Source of the DNA: Cedecea neteri
GTDB lineage: Bacteria > Pseudomonadota > Gammaproteobacteria > Enterobacterales > Enterobacteriaceae
Length of the DNA: 64,000 nucleotides
Direction of reading: 5' to 3'
Assembly: GCF_000757825.1 (NCBI RefSeq)
Contig: NZ_CP009451.1
Location: 62,001-126,000 of the forward strand
Notes under the pieces: generated by a model
Told to the model about the DNA's origin: nothing
Databases searched by the model: none
The model's input: the letters and a program-made list of their open reading frames with translations, nothing else
Position numbers and translations under genes: made by a program
Part shown: piece after piece, positions 63,653 through 64,000 of the stretch
Numbering within the stretch: the stretch's first letter is position 1
How the letters are laid out: each line of letters begins with the position of its first letter

Positions 63653-64000
63653 GTCAGGCTTTTATTTGCGATGGCGTGCGTACTCCGATTGGCCGCTACG
63701 GCGGGGCGCTTTCTGGCGTGCGGGCGGATGACCTCGCCGCGTTGCCGTTAAAAGCGCTGCTGGCACGTTACCCAAATCTGGACTGGAGCGCCGTGGACGA
63801 CGTGATCTTCGGCTGCGCGAACCAGGCCGGGGAAGATAACCGCGACGTGGCGCGCATGGCAACGCTGCTGGCGGGTATACCTGTTGAAGTTCCAGGCACA
63901 ACCATTAACCGCCTGTGCGGTTCCGGGCTGGATGCCGTGGGCTTTGCCGCTCGCGCCATTAAAGCCGGTGATGCGCAGCTGATGCTGGCGGGCGGCGTGG
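63649..64000 (+). CDS. paaJ: 3-oxoadipyl-CoA thiolase, 3' partial
   Basis: The first 117 codons are present and run off the window. SQAFICDGVRTPIGRYGGAL and the nucleophile loop NRLCGSGLDAVGFAAR (catalytic Cys near residue 90) are diagnostic. The full enzyme cleaves 3-oxoadipyl-CoA and 3-oxo-5,6-dehydrosuberyl-CoA. paaK and the regulator genes would be expected beyond the edge. Confidence 0.96.
   Translation, partial: MSQAFICDGVRTPIGRYGGALSGVRADDLAALPLKALLARYPNLDWSAVDDVIFGCANQAGEDNRDVARMATLLAGIPVEVPGTTINRLCGSGLDAVGFAARAIKAGDAQLMLAGGV

Overview
This is a chromosomal segment of an enterobacterium (family Enterobacteriaceae). Most genes read as close homologues of the Escherichia coli genes found between ycjG and the paa cluster: ycjG-mpaA-mppA, zntB-fnrS, dbpA, ydbK/nifJ, ydbJ-hslJ-ldhA, ydbH-ynbE-ydbL, feaR-feaB, tynA, paaZ and paaABCDEFGHIJ. 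The genus cannot be fixed from the sequence alone. Order differs from E. coli in places, and several blocks are extra.

Layout. 1-5.1 kb: muropeptide recycling (epimerase YcjG, amidase MpaA, binding protein MppA), a YbiI-like zinc-finger protein, the ZntB transporter and the anaerobic sRNA FnrS with an FNR box. 5.1-12.5 kb: a mixed block lying between fnrS and dbpA, holding a Pro/Asp-rich small ORF, ttcA, an alpha/beta hydrolase, an ACT-domain protein, a prolyl-oligopeptidase-like protease, umuDC with a LexA box, a small lipoprotein-like ORF and a DUF2000 protein. 12.7-23.7 kb: dbpA, pyruvate:flavodoxin oxidoreductase, a cupin, ydbJ/hslJ, ldhA and the envelope lipid-bridge operon ydbH-ynbE-ydbL. 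23.8-26.4 kb: feaR and feaB with a clear FeaR operator pair.

26.4-50.5 kb: an accessory insertion between feaB and tynA. It encodes a complete type I secretion/adhesin locus: a TolC-like outer-membrane factor, a 5414-residue BapA-type adhesin, a LapB-type ABC exporter and an HlyD-type adaptor. An unrecognised, probably DNA-binding protein and a methyltransferase follow. The adhesin has 37 Ig-like repeats of about 100 residues. Thirty of them form five tandem copies of a six-domain super-repeat of about 1.8 kb. AT-rich, structured, apparently gene-free DNA flanks the locus, with a consensus FNR box and a long AT palindrome upstream of the first gene.

50.5-64 kb: aromatic amine/phenylacetate catabolism. 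TynA makes phenylacetaldehyde, FeaB oxidises it to phenylacetate, and PaaABCDE, G, Z, J, F and H take phenylacetyl-CoA towards acetyl-CoA and succinyl-CoA; paaJ runs off the window. tynA carries a +1 frameshift in an A9 tract inside its signal peptide. Between tynA and paaZ sits an IS110-family element inserted at a CT dinucleotide in a REP-like palindrome. Its 5' non-coding end folds by eye into a bridge-RNA-like structure whose two predicted loops carry guides matching the element's own target and donor ends. That element and the super-repeat adhesin are the two most interesting things in the window.
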